Source: Monilinia fructicola
Taxonomy: Eukaryota > Ascomycota > Leotiomycetes > Helotiales > Sclerotiniaceae
Length of the DNA: 64,000 nt
Reading direction: 5' to 3'
Assembly: GCA_008692225.1 (NCBI GenBank)
Contig: VICG01000010.1
Location: 2,170,001 to 2,234,000, forward strand
Shown in pieces: positions 24,765-36,363 of the stretch. The notes beneath the pieces are model-generated. The model ran no database searches. It had not been told where the DNA came from and saw only the letters and a list, made by a program, of their open reading frames with translations. Position 1 is the first letter of the stretch, and every line of letters begins with the position of its first letter. Both the position numbers and the translations under genes were made by a program.

Positions 24765-25874
24765 ATGTCAAGAATCTCCCAAACCCCGAAGACCTTTACC
24801 CAGTTCTGCGACCTTCCAGCAGAATTGCAACAGAAGATATGGAAGCTCAAGGTTGAAGAGGAGATAGCCAGTCTCACATCAGGTCGAGTAATCAAGCTCA
24901 TACAGCGCAAATTAAAAATGACAGTATCACAATGGCAGAAGAGCCATTCAAGCACCCAAGTAACCCCACAGACCCTTCCCGCCCCGACCTTTCCTTTTCC
25001 CAAGAACTTCAACCCCGATACCATGAGCCTGCGCACCGCGTCAGAAATGCTCGCTCTAGGACAAACCTGGCGACCAAAGGGCATGCAAAAAGCCTTGAAA
25101 CAACAACTGGTCGGATTGTACTCAGCCCAATCCTTGCCCGCCCCCATCGCAGCACTAATCACCGTAAGCTACGGCGCCCGACTTGCCGTTGAAAAATCCT
25201 ACACCTTCGCATGTGGACTCGCGAAGCCAATGGTCTTTTTCAATTTCGAGCTCGACACCCTCTACCTCAGCTACAAGGACCTCCACCTTGGCACCGAGCG
25301 CATGGGCTTCATGCAGAAACTGCACTGTGCGCTACGAGCCGGGAGACGCGGGGATTGGGCACGCGTCAAGTTCCTCGGCATCGAGCTGCCCGCAGATGAA
25401 TTCCGAGGAGTGGGACGCGACAGGGCGAATCGGAGTCCCCTTCCCTTCCAACCTTTTGTCGCCGAACTCCTGCGCTATTTCCCTGGTCTGGTCGAGTTTT
25501 CCGTGGTGCTGGGCGAATATGCTGATGATGATGAACGCGATGGCCTCGTGCTGTTCGAGCCGATCAATATTCTCAAGGCGAAAGTTGCGTTGGCGACGGG
25601 TGTCCTGGAGGATTTTGAGGATTTCGAGAATTACGATTATGATAGTGGCATTGTAAATATTCGAGCGAGATACTACTATGAACTCGATCCGCTTGTTGGT
25701 GGTTTGAATTCGTACGCGGAATATGTGGAGACGATTGGGGAGCCTCCGCTCAAAGTACCGGAGTCAGAGTATTTGTTCACTAAGATTATTATTGGACCGA
25801 GGTGCGAGCGGGCGCTGGAAGAAGCACGTCAAAAGTACCTCAGTCATCGTCTTGAAGAAGCGGTTAACAATTAG
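24765..25874 (+). CDS. 2EXR-domain protein
   Basis: A single-exon gene of 369 codons. The frame is open further upstream from a TTG at 24681, but the first ATG is at 24765 (MSRISQTPKTFTQFCDLPAE) and I take it as the start. The 2EXR domain, common and greatly expanded in filamentous ascomycetes, begins with FTQFCDLPAELQQKIWKLKV. It later shows the typical SYGARLAVEKSYTFAC and FNFELDTLYLSYKDL strand. Between them lie the SLRTASEMLALGQTWRPK and Pro-rich insertions. The C-terminal half has acidic segments (EYADDDERDG; EDFEDFENYDYD). The molecular role of 2EXR proteins is unknown. The third codon position is G+C-rich between about 25000 and 25550, unlike the flanking AT-richer DNA, which supports real coding. 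No frame damage. Confidence 0.85.
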   Translation: MSRISQTPKTFTQFCDLPAELQQKIWKLKVEEEIASLTSGRVIKLIQRKLKMTVSQWQKSHSSTQVTPQTLPAPTFPFPKNFNPDTMSLRTASEMLALGQTWRPKGMQKALKQQLVGLYSAQSLPAPIAALITVSYGARLAVEKSYTFACGLAKPMVFFNFELDTLYLSYKDLHLGTERMGFMQKLHCALRAGRRGDWARVKFLGIELPADEFRGVGRDRANRSPLPFQPFVAELLRYFPGLVEFSVVLGEYADDDERDGLVLFEPINILKAKVALATGVLEDFEDFENYDYDSGIVNIRARYYYELDPLVGGLNSYAEYVETIGEPPLKVPESEYLFTKIIIGPRCERALEEARQKYLSHRLEEAVNN

Positions 25875-26271
25875 TTGCTTGTAGCGGCTAGATGGACAAC
25901 AATAAATATCTGTTGCGACAGACCGGTGGTTACTTTTCTGCCTGTAAAGGGACGGAGTTAGCATAGAGCAATGGAACCGTTGTTATTATAAAAGTACCAT
26001 GAACCATTGAAACCTATGAGTACCAAGTGTAAAGACCAAACATGATCAACACTTCGTGAATCTCAACCTCTTACATTAGAAGAGTCATTTGTTCGCGCCA
26101 TAGCTCATGGGGATACCTTATTTAAGTTAAATGTAAATGGCCGCATATGCAACCCAAATATACTCACTGTGCACTACTTTTTACCCGTGTTCCGTATGCA
26201 TGTGGTATGTAACTTCTCATCGAAGATGATGGTGTTGATAGAAATTTGTAGCGATACTATCTATCTATGTC
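25875..26271. other. Intergenic spacer between convergent genes
   Basis: This spacer separates the 2EXR stop from the stop codon of the leftward Rqc2 gene and must contain both 3' ends. I see no clear polyadenylation element beyond AATAAATA near 25901. Confidence 0.6.
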
Positions 26272-29200
26272 CTATCTCTTTTTGCTACCTTTACCGCCTC
26301 TACCCCCACCACTCTTTCCTTTATCTCCTTTTGCCCCGGACGGACCTGCCGATCCACCGGCCATCATTACCCTGACTTTCCCGACGGGTACTACATTTGT
26401 GGTCTCTTCCGGCTTCCAACCCTTGATAAGATCCATTTCCCTTGGCCATATTCTTTCGGTATCGGTACTCGTTTCATCCACTGCACCCTTTGAGCTCGTG
26501 GCTGCAAGCCATTTCCCGAGGATTTCTCTAACCGCCTTGCCCTTCTTCTGAGCACCTGGCTGAATTTTTGCTTTGTACTTATACTTTCCCATTGCAGCCC
26601 ATGGTGCGCAAACAGGGATTGCCTCTAAGATTTCATCTCCTGGCAACGGCAGGCCGACAAATGCATCCAAGGATATCATTTTTTCAGCTTCATTATCTTC
26701 AAGATTATCGATCCCATCCTCAAGCATCAATCTACGGATCTCTTCATGCTCTGCCGTCTCTTTCTGTGTCCTTTGATGTTGTGCTCGTCGACGTTCTTTT
26801 TGGAAAGCAAGTTCAGCTTCCCGAGCCGCTTTGGCTTTAGCTTCGGCTTCGGCTTTTTCCTGCCCAGCAGCAGCTCCAATCAATTCTTGAGCAGCTATAC
26901 GATCTTCCTCATCTTGGTCCTTGTATTTCTGTGCAATTTTCTTGGCCTTTCCTTTCTTGCCTCTTTTTGCTGGGGCAGGACCTTTTTTAGATGGGTTCTG
27001 AACAGATGGTGCTTTTGTACCAGTGGTGGTGGGAGATTGTAACTCTTCAACAGAGTCTTCATCGGATTCCTCTGCTTGTGGTTCAGAATTTGGTGTCTGA
27101 GGATCTTTGTCTTTGATTTGGAGATCTCCAAGCTGCGCTTGTGGAATTACTTCACGATCATGTTCCATTACACCTTGCAAAGGGTTGGGCTTCGATTCAG
27201 AGTCATCTTCGTCCGAATCATCTTTTTCTGGATTCTCGGCTGGAAGAGTTTTTTGTGTAGGATTTGGCTCATCATCATCAGTTTGATTTGGCTCATCCTC
27301 AGAGCATCCATCCTCGATCACAGAGGCACCTGCAGATGTAGCATCTATAGCCGAGCCACCTGACGGCTCACCATCCTGAAGTCTATGTTTGACATGTCTA
27401 GCTTTACTTTCGTCGCTAATTTGAAATAAAACACCAAAACCAAGGAGAAGTTGAGCAGGAGGCAGAAAGTTCTTCTTCCCTTTGGTCATGAAGCTACCAG
27501 CGGGAAGGAATTCACCGGTAGGGGCTGCTTTTGAAACTTGGTCTGCAGTGACCCACCAAGCAGACATACCAGCTTTAGAATCCCAAGCACTTGATGTAGC
27601 AACTACCAAGGTCCCCGCTTGGCTGAGCGTCTGCGGAGGTATTGGGGCATCTGGCGTCTTTGGGTTGTTCCTGACAATGACGGATGCTGCCCCTCGTATA
27701 TCTGCATGCAAATATATATCTCCTTTTCTTAAATATTTTTTGTACAAGATTTCACTCTGCTGAGCATCTTTGCCCGCAAGGACCATATATCCATCACTAG
27801 ATATGAACCAAATGAATTTTTCAAACCACAGCTGTTTCCGCACAGGCCTTAAAATGGCCTTTTCTTGCTTCAAGCCTTTCTTTAGATCCTGGGCGATCTT
27901 CGCTTCGTGACTCTTCAACGCCTTCGAAGATGACTGCAACGTTTTGTCCTCCTTTGCTGCTGCTGAGCGCTTCTGATCAAAGTAGTTGCGCGCATTCGCC
28001 CAAGGTGATAATGAGAGATCAATATCTACCGAGAGTCGGGTATCTGCAACCTTCTCCTTCCTTTTATTGGTTTTGGAAGTCTTCTCTTCCTCTTCGCTTT
28101 CGGAGACATCACTGTCAGTTTCGTATGTCGAGTCTTCCTCCTCGTCGTTAAATACCTCCTCATCCAATAAAATCGTTATTGTATTCTCGTCAAGTTTCAG
28201 GGGCAATTTAATCATTGAAGCTACCGGGTTATTGCGCTTTTGTTCCAATTCAATCAGCCGACCAATTTCGAACCAATCCATGCCCTGCGCAATAAGGCCA
28301 TTAACAGCATCTTTTGCCTCTTGGACCCGTTCGACATTAGCTTGCAAAGCACCCGCTTTGCGTTCATTAAGTGCCTGCACTTCTTGTAATCCACCAAGTC
28401 GTTTGGCTTGTTCATTTCGCGCAGCCTGAATCTTCTTTTTGGCATTCAATTCTCTCTCTTCAAGTCTCGATTCTAGCTTCTGCCCTTCAATTGAAGAGAA
28501 AAACTCATCGACAGTTTTGTTGAAACCTTCAAATTCTAAGAAGACCACGGTTGGATCGTCCTGAAACTGTTGCGGCTTGAACGGATGAAAATCATCATAA
28601 AGTAAACCCTTTCGGTCCTCGGCCTGATTCTCATCTAGTATGTTTTGAGAATCCTTCTTCTTCGCTATGATGTAGCCTTTGGAAATTTCGGAGCTTGTTA
28701 TCTCTTGAACGATTCGTTGGGCTTCTTGAAGTGATTTCATCAAATGGTCCACAAGGTCTTCACTCTGCAGAACTTCAGCTGGCTTAAGAGATGAATTGAA
28801 ATTCGTGATACGCATTGCGTGGTCCACCAACATTGGAGGGAATTCTGTAATGGATACCGCTAAGGTTTTCCGTAACGCATCCCCCGCCTTCTTCTTCTTC
28901 TTGCCAGAGTCATCTTCCCCCTTGTCTGCCCCCTTCTTTAGAGCTTCTTGTAAGCGTTCTCTCGTCAAATCTGGCACTCCTCCAAAGTTTTGTCGGTTGT
29001 CCAAAGAATATTTGAGCCCCACACGTAACTCTTCTTGAGCTTCCCCTGCATCGACAATTCGGAGTAGAGTGAGGATGTTTAGGTCCTTATCCGTGAGAAT
29101 AATATTTCCACCAGCATAAAACTCCAAGTATAACCTATATTGTCCATCACTGAACTGAAACTCGATTATACGATCGGTCCCAACTTGAGAAACTCGAGTA

Positions 29201-29511
29201 ACCCGCCTTGTCTTTAAGTATTTTCTTAGTCGCTGTACGAATACACTAGGAGCAGCTGCAGTCGCTCTAGAGAAATCGGTGAGATGGCATCGAAATCCTG
29301 AATCTATAAGAATCTGTTGCTTGTTATCTGGTTTTGCGAACTTCACCAAGAAAATCTTCGATGAAAGGTCGTAAATATTAGAGACGCGCAAGGTGACCAA
29401 GGCATTTGAAAGCTCATGGGCGATGACCTGGGAAGTATTAAAATGTAATCAATTAGAGCTGCGTGTAGTATAATTTACCTTTACGTCAATAGAAGAAAAC
29501 CTTTGCTTCAT
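26272..29511 (-). CDS. RQC2: Ribosome quality-control factor Rqc2/Tae2 (NEMF, NFACT family)
   Basis: Rqc2 binds stalled 60S subunits with peptidyl-tRNA, recruits the ligase Ltn1 and directs C-terminal Ala/Thr tailing. Two exons: 29479-29511 encodes MKQRFSSIDVK, and a 51-nt intron (29428-29478, GTAAAT...CCCAG) joins in frame to VIAHELSNALVTLRVSN. Total 1062 aa, close to yeast Tae2. The NFACT-N domain keeps Asp9 and the later Asp-Arg pair (TDRIIEFQF, about residues 96-97), matching residues required for tailing in yeast. A coiled-coil middle (about 310-400) is followed by an acidic linker. NFACT-R (DUF814) includes WFEKFIWFISSDGYMVLAGK and RKGDIYLHADIRGAASVIV. A long charged, Lys/Glu-rich region precedes the NFACT-C end (PVCAPWAAMGKYKYKAKIQ). 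The tail is Gly/Lys-rich. Fully intact. The transcription start must lie close to a repeat island beginning 170 bases upstream. Confidence 0.96.
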
Positions 29512-29679
29512 CTCGTCGTAGTGGTTAAGTCAAGAATTGTGTTTTCTCATTATTTGCCATAACCATATCAATATGCTTATGGTGGGGGATCTCATATGGT
29601 TTTGCGGTAAAGTGCGCTCAGCTCGCCGTAGAAGAGTTCATTGCATCATGGTGGGGCTCTCTATTCTCTATTAGAACTA
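29512..29679 (-). promoter_or_regulatory. Short upstream region of the Rqc2 gene
   Basis: Only about 168 bases of ordinary composition separate the Rqc2 start codon from the TIR element at 29680, so the promoter is either very compact or extends into the element. No specific element identified. Confidence 0.4.
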
Positions 29680-31459
29680 CTTGGCGTTGTTTTGGGTCAA
29701 TATATACTGGGCTAAAAATTAACCGAAAAACGAAATATGTATTTTTATATATTTAATCTTTAGAAAATTATAATAAATCAACGAATAAATTAAATATAAT
29801 AAAAATGCTTCGAAATATTATAAAGTTAAAAAATATATAATTAGCGTTTTAAATTTTCAGATATTAATGTTTTTTTATATATTAAAAAGAATTTAAAAAA
29901 GTAAGAGTTATAGCTATAGCTTATCGCACACCTTACGTTTTTGTATTAAAAACCTTTATTTTTTCAACTTTTAATATCCTTAATAAATTATTAAATAATA
30001 TAAAAGTTTTATAATTTTTAAATAAATATATAAAAAATGATTGAAAATTTTATAAAAATAAGCTAATTTATTTTTATAATTTTTTTTAATAGAATGACAA
30101 TTCTATAAAATTAAATAATATAAAATCTTTAAAAAAATCGCTTATTTTATATAGGAAAAGCGTTATATATAAGAATTTTTAAAAAAATTCAATTTTAAAA
30201 AGCATAACTTTTTAAATAAAATAAATAAAAATAAACGGTTTTATATTTTGTATTTTACTAATTTTAAATTATAATTAATAAAAAACTTAAAAATATATAT
30301 AAATAATTATAAAAGTTATTGAAATTTTTAATTTGTATGAGAAAACATAAATTTTGCAGGGATTTTGTTACGAAAACGAAAGGTGTGCGATAAGCTATGG
30401 CCGCAACTCTTATATTATTTTATATTATTTTATATTATTTATATTTAAAATTTTAATAATTTAAATTTAACTATTAATTATTTAAAAACTAAAAGTTATA
30501 TTAAATAAAACATTTAATTCTATATAATATACCGATTTTAATTTAGTTTTCCTTTATTATTATTAGATTTATAAAAGCTTTTTCAAATAAAGAGAAAAAA
30601 AGTATAATAAATTTTTATTATTTATAATAATAAAAGCATTATATAATTTATTAATTTAAATCAAAATTATTACTATATATAAAGTTTTAATAAATATATT
30701 ATAGTTATAGTTTAAACAAAAAATTTATGTAAATTTATAATAAATTTATATAATAAAATATTTACTATTTAAACGATTATAAATTAATTCCTTTTAACTT
30801 TAATTCTATATATATAATAAAAAAGATTAATATAATATATTTTACTTAGAAATTATATATATTGATAAATTTTTATTCGATTTTATAGATTATATAATAT
30901 GTTTATTATTATATTTAATAAAAATTTATTATATTTTTTTCTCTTTACTTTTAAAAAGCTTTTATAAAATATAATAATAATAGATAAAACTAAATTAAAA
31001 TCAATATATTATATAAAATTAAATATTTTATTTAATATAACTTTTTGCTTTTTATATTATTATAATCAAATTCGATTTATTAAACGTTAAAATATAGATA
31101 ATATAAAATAGTATTCTTCTTAAACTTTCTTTTATACATTATAAAACTTTACTTTTTAAAAACTAAAATAAATAAAATATTAATCTTTTAAAACCTTAAT
31201 ATTTTAAAGGTTTTTTTAAAAAAATTTAATAGAATAATATACTTTGTAAAATTCTTTTTTAAAATATAAAATATTTCTATAATAAAGAATTTTAATATAC
31301 TTGTAATTTTTTTAATTTTTTTAGCATTTTAAAGCGTTTTTAATAATATTTAAATAATTCGTTAATGTATTATAATTTTTCAAAGATTAAATATATATAA
31401 ATACATATTTCGTCTTTCGGTTGATTTTTAGCCCGGTATTGACCCAAAACAACACCAAG
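29680..31459. mobile_element. RIP-degraded TIR element, TA-flanked, long inverted arms
   Basis: The left end CTTGGCGTTGTTTTGGGTCA recurs inverted at the right end (TGACCCAAAACAACACCAAG). Each end is flanked outside by TA, the target duplication of Tc1/mariner-type elements. Matching continues for over 100 bases (GGGCTAAAAATYAACCGAAARACGAAATATG...) and differences are mostly C/T or G/A. Further in, 30413-30660 pairs with about 30880-31110 in inverted orientation, so the element approaches one large imperfect palindrome. The interior is nearly devoid of G and C, as RIP produces. A second element (29904-30410) sits in the left arm; without it the length is about 1.27 kb. No open reading frame survives. 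Confidence 0.8.
29904..30410. mobile_element. 507-bp MITE-like element nested in the 29680 element
   Basis: Ends AGAGTTATAGCTATAGCTTA and, inverted, AGAGTTGCGGCCATAGCTTA face each other, and both continue TCGCACACCTTWCGTTTT. TA lies just outside each end (29902-29903 and 30411-30412), consistent with a TA target duplication. The left end differs from the right by G-to-A and C-to-T changes, so RIP hit the left end harder. The interior is AT-rich with no coding capacity. Insertion occurred within the left arm of the larger palindrome. Confidence 0.75.
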
Positions 31460-31461
31460 TA

Positions 31462-32639
31462 TCTCTCTTATTATTATTACTTCCAGAGGGTAAGGTTACT
31501 TGTACTCACTCACTCGTACTGTGACCTAGAGATTTATTGGCTTTGGCCAGCTTTTGTTATATTATTGTATCAACAGCATTTCACAAACAAGATTGGAACG
31601 AATATACTTTGAACTTTGAGCATTTCCAATCATGGTGATTCTTAATTCAGGGATTGACTGCTGTGTGCTTTACTGGTTGTGATCATCCGTCAATGACGCC
31701 CATCTTGAAGCGACAATAACCATAGAGATAATGCAATGGTCAACAAACGATATAATACGAATACACCACCACCGCTTTCCAATGGGTAAGCTCATGGCTT
31801 TCTTTATCTATACCTACAGTACTGTAGGTGTTGACGCCTACTACCTACCTACCGACCTACCTACCTACCTCACCTTACTAATAATAACCTTAAAGAAGTT
31901 CTGGATCCCCTCGGCCCGGCGTCTATTTGTTTCTTCGATCCGCCGTCATACGTACAGTACAGTACTAGGTAGTTAGTTTGGTTCCATGATCCAAGATGAT
32001 CATTGATCAGGTTTTAAATCATGATCCGAATCATCATCATCACAGTACTAGGAATTGAAGTCAATTTTCCCATCTTCCTAGCTTTCCAACTGCCTAATTC
32101 AGAAAGATGCATAAACACTGCTCAGTACCCATTGGCCTTGAGCCGTCTAAGTGAAGTCTGCACTCGTACAGATCTCCATCTTCAACGGCTCCCATTTTTT
32201 CAACTTACCTGAATAAATCGATTATTCTTCATTGTTCTGATTTTACCATCGATTTAAATGGCTCTGGCTCCATGGTGGATATCCCGTCTTGGGGTCGACT
32301 GTAATTGGTTGTTGTCAAGTACCTAGATATATATCATATATGGGTAATGTATCTGAAAAAATCCGAATCTAAATATATTATATCATAAGTACTGTACGGG
32401 GAGAGGGAGTGTCGTTCAGGCATCATGTTTATCGTAGGAAGCTTAATAGATGACCTTCCTAATTGACAAGAAGTCTTGCAGGGTTCGTCGTATTTGACCA
32501 TCAATCAACTGGGGCAATGGCCCCCCATGGCTTTAAGAAGATAAGAAGGCTTCATAACTTACTTCATAAGTAACAAGTACATATGTCTGTCTGATATTTG
32601 CCAAGCTTGTTCAATCGATGAATCAATCCAGCAATCACA
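31462..32639. other. Intergenic region and sedolisin promoter
   Basis: Ordinary composition resumes at once after the element. A (CTAC)n run lies at about 31838-31870. ATCATCATCATCACAG near 32028-32043 is simple sequence. The last 60 bases before 32640 form an A/T/C-rich leader. No gene supported. Confidence 0.5.
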
Positions 32640-35262
32640 ATGCATTTCTCTCATTTTGCCTCCGTTGCATTGATTGTTCCTGCAATTATTGCTGCCGCTC
32701 TTCCGGGTGCTGATTCCCTTTCCTCTCGTTCAGCATTGGTTCTTCATGAAAAGAGACATGCTCCACGTACACGATGGGTAAAGCGTGACCGAATAACAGG
32801 AGAAACTTTGCTTCCAGTGCGCATCGGATTAGCTCAGAGAAATCTGGAGAAGGGACATGATCTCCTCATGGATGTGTAAGTTATCTACGGCACAGAGCTG
32901 TTGATCATTGTGTCTTGTATATGTCTATTTTGCTCATCACTTGACAATTACAGCTCGCATCCAAAATCGTCAAATTATGGAAAACACTGGACTGCCGAAC
33001 AGGTGGATGAGATGTTTGCACCTTCGGAAGAAACAATCGATATTGTACGCAATTGGCTGATCGACTCCGGAATTGCGGCTAGTCGAATTGTTCACTCTGA
33101 TACAAAGGGATGGTATGCATTTGATGCGACGACGATTGAGCTCGAATCACTACTCAATGCCAAGTATTATACGTATGAGCATTCATCGACTGATGAAATA
33201 GCCGCTGCATGTGATGAGTGAGAACCCCTTGTATCCTTCCTTCCCTCACGTTTTTGGCAAGTGCAATATAGATTCGCACAATATGCAGATTGATTTTGAA
33301 CTCTGCATGAAAAATGTTGGATATTATATACTGATCAATGTCTTAGATACCACCTTCCAGCTTATGTGCAACCTCATGTGGATTACATTACTCCCGGTGT
33401 CAAATTAATCTCCACCAAGAAGGGGAGAGCATCCAAACGCAGCATGACCATTGGGAAAGGAAAAAGCCTTGTACCATTACGACAACGAAAGAGCCCTGTC
33501 AAACCACACTCACAAAATAACTCGAGTTCATTAGCAAGGTGTGATGAGATCATCACTCCGGAATGTGTCAGAGCCCTCTATAAAATACCCATCGGAAGTA
33601 AAGCCGATCCCAGTAATGCAATGGGAATTTGGGAAGAAGGCGACTTCTATGATCAAGAAGATCTGGATCTGTTCTTTGCTAATTTTACCCCAAACATTCC
33701 CCAGGGTACGCATCCAATTCATAATTTCGTGGATGGTGCAAAGGCTCCCGTCAATGTTTCTGAAGGAGGTGGGGAAAGTACCCTAGACTTTGAGTTGGCA
33801 TATCCTTTAGTGCACCCTCAAAAACTGGTCCTATATCAAACGGATGATTTCAACTATTCCATGGAAAACACTCTCAAGGGCGCATTCAATACATTTCTCG
33901 ATGCTATTGATGGGGCACGTATTCCAACTTAGCAACTTCAAGCTCTATTACTAATGATTGTCATAGTCGTACTGCACATATTCAGCTTATGGAGAAACTG
34001 GTAACGATCCTGTTCTTGATCCAGTTTATCCGAACCCTGCAGAAAATGGATACAAAGGAGAACTCATGTGTGGTGTCTACAAACCCACAAATGTTGTCTC
34101 AATATCCTATGGCCAAGCAGAGATCGATCTTCCCGAATATTATATGAAGAGACAATGCAATGAGTACGTAGTTCGGTAGCCTATATGGTGAAGATATGCT
34201 TACACGGATAAAGATACTTGAAACTTGGCTTACAGGGACACACTTTTCTCTTTTCATCTGGAGATTACGGTGTTGGAGGAAGTCCTGGTGATGCTACAGA
34301 TAGCGGATGTTTGGGACCAAATGAAACTATTTTCAACCCTCAGTTTCCTGTCAAGTAAGTATCATCCCCAGTTTCCCCAATACTATTTATGCGCCTATCA
34401 ACACGAGATACTTGACTTAATATTAAAAATTCCAACAGTTGCCCATACGTCACATCAGTCGGTGCCACAAAAGTCAACCCCGGTCGAACAGTTTTCGAAC
34501 CCGAGGGTACCCCATATGATCCTTCAAGGAATGCAAGCAGACCTGCATATACTTCAGGAGGAGGATTCAGTAATGTTTATGCTATTCCCGATTACCAAAA
34601 AGAGGCTTTAGCTACGTGAGTTTTCCTTCCTCAATGATGTAACGGCTATACATCAACTAGTGAACTAACCATTGCAGATATTTCGCAAACCACAACCCTC
34701 CCTATGCCTACTACGAAGGCAACGCCAGTTTTGGAGCTAACGGTGGAGTGTACAACCGTGCTGGAAGAGGCATCCCTGACGTTGCTGCAAATGGAGACAA
34801 TATCGCCACCTTCTTAAACGGGAAATTCGTCTTGAACGGCGGTACAAGTGCAAGTATGTCCTTTCTCGATCCAAGTATCTTCGCAAATGATAGTGACTAA
34901 TATTCCCTAGGCACGCCTATATTTGCCTCGGTTATCAACTTGGTACGTGAGAATCCATCCTCGGACTGAGCAAGACTGACGGAAGCCTAGATCAACGAAG
35001 AACGTCTCGCGCTTGGCAAATCGACGGTGGGGTTTATCAATCCCGTGCTGTATTCCAATCCTCAGGTTTTGAATGATATCACAAATGGAAGCAACCCGAA
35101 CTGTGGTACTGACGGATTTAGTGCTGTTCCCGGGTAGGCTTTTTTCTTTTCATATTCCTGGGGAGGCGGTTGCTAATAGTGCTTTATAGATGGGATCCCG
35201 TCACTGGTCTGGGAACACCGAATTATCCCAAGTTGCTGGAATTGTTCCTCGATCTCCCGTAA
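32640..35262 (+). CDS. Secreted sedolisin-family serine protease (S53, pro-kumamolisin type)
   Basis: S53 proteases are secreted acid endo- or tripeptidyl-peptidases made as zymogens. Ten exons give 668 aa in one frame: 32640-32875, 32954-33217, 33347-33914, 33967-34163, 34214-34354, 34439-34615, 34678-34853, 34911-34942, 34991-35133, 35190-35262. The N terminus (HFSHFASVALIVPAIIAAAL) is a signal peptide. The propeptide shows SHPKSSNYGKHWTAEQVDEM. The catalytic Glu and Asp lie in GGESTLDFELAYP, the oxyanion Asp in SSGDYGVGGS and the nucleophile Ser in GGTSASTP, the last split by an intron. The calcium site is at GWDPVTGLGTPNYP near the C terminus. All key residues are present. Nine introns are unusually many, and the third (33915-33966) begins GC rather than GT. 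Likely role: extracellular protein degradation. Confidence 0.93.
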
Positions 35263-35548
35263 TCAACCATTCGAGTATTGTGCGGTAGGAGCGTGATCAC
35301 GTGAGTCATGCATTCAGGAGGTAGAAATGAAGGTGGTGGTAATAATCAACAAACAAGCTTTGAACATCTACAATTCAACGATGCACACACAGGATTTAGA
35401 TCGAGCCCAGAATCAAGTTTCACGAAGCCAATCCTTCAAACGTTACAGTAATAGAAATACAATACATAAACCTCATACACAATGCATTATAGACCCCAAC
35501 CCCAAACACCAAACCCTAAATCCATTCCTCAGTCCATCCCCCCACCCC

Positions 35549-35999
35549 CTACTCACAAGTCTCCACCTTCCACTCCACCGTATGGTTCCCCGTCCCGGGC
35601 ACCTTGGGTTTAAAATCCAAATACACCAACTCCCCCTTCTTGCTCTCCCACTCCCCATTGGTATCCCTGTAGAAGACCAGCTCATCGCTCCCCGCATCCC
35701 GCACTTCGGCCGTGGTGTGTGAGAGCGCGCCGTTGGTGCTCCATTCGATTTTGTAGCAGGAGTTCTTGATGACGAGGAAGGGCGCTGTGCACCGCTGGTT
35801 GTTGTCGGCGTCGAGACAGGTTTCTACGGCGTAGTCGAGGATGTGGCCGGAGGAGATGGGGCTTACTGTCGAGTGGGTTGGTGAGTTAGTCAGTTGGGTG
35901 GGGAAGGGGGGGTAGGGTAGGTGTAGACGAACGTTTTGTGAGGGAGCCTTTCAGGGCGAGGCCGGCGGTCAAGATACTCTGGGTGGTTGGGATGTACAT
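35549..35999 (-). CDS. Small 127-aa protein of unknown function, possibly secreted
   Basis: Two exons on the minus strand: 35933-35999 (MYIPTTQSILTAGLALKGSL) and 35549-35865. They are joined by a 67-nt intron (GTTCGT...CTCGACAG) to read SPISSGHILDYAVETCLDAD and onward to VEWKVETCE. The second exon is G+C-rich in third positions, unlike its surroundings. Four cysteines occur (TCLDADNNQRC, NSCYK, VETC), enough for two disulfides, and SHTTAEVRDAGSDELVFYRD plus GNHTVEWKVETC suggest a beta-rich fold. The first 20 residues are only weakly hydrophobic, so secretion is uncertain. The gene is convergent with the sedolisin gene, 286 bases away. I do not recognise a family. The splice donor has C at +4 (GTTCGT), slightly unusual. 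Confidence 0.7.
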
Positions 36000-36363
36000 T
36001 TTTGGGAGGGATGGTGTGGTGTGGGTGGATCGTAGAAGGGAGGGAAGTTGATGGTGAAAGAAGCAATGAGGTTTTTTATGTTTTTCTATGTTCTTTCTAA
36101 TTTCTATGTTCTCAATCACAAGAAGGCAAGAAGATCCTCACGTTATGTAGGTACGAGGTGCCAAGGCATATCCCTAGCTTCTATGACGACGTGATGTCTA
36201 AGCGCGAAGTGGAGGTGGCGGCCACGAGCGATCGACGCCACGAGATGTAGAATGGGTCTAAGGTTCCACATCCCGGGTTAGGAATGTGAAGATCAAAATG
36301 CAAACATCTCTTATAGGGAAATGTTGGTTATTGACATTGATTATTGTGTCTCAAAGAGTAGAA
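36000..36363. other. Intergenic spacer
   Basis: Holds the leader of the 127-aa gene and the 3' end of the UDP-glycosyltransferase gene. Nothing else seen. Confidence 0.5.

Noticed and set aside
26568..29038. Plus-strand frames inside the Rqc2 gene
   Set aside because: They are antisense shadows of an intact 1062-aa conserved gene.
32901..33221. Separate plus-strand gene starting at 32901
   Set aside because: It is the second sedolisin exon with part of the preceding intron read through; the splice join at 32875/32954 explains it.
35327..35722. Plus-strand 131-codon Pro/His-rich frame
   Set aside because: It is antisense to the spliced 127-aa minus-strand gene, whose codon pattern and splice sites are better.
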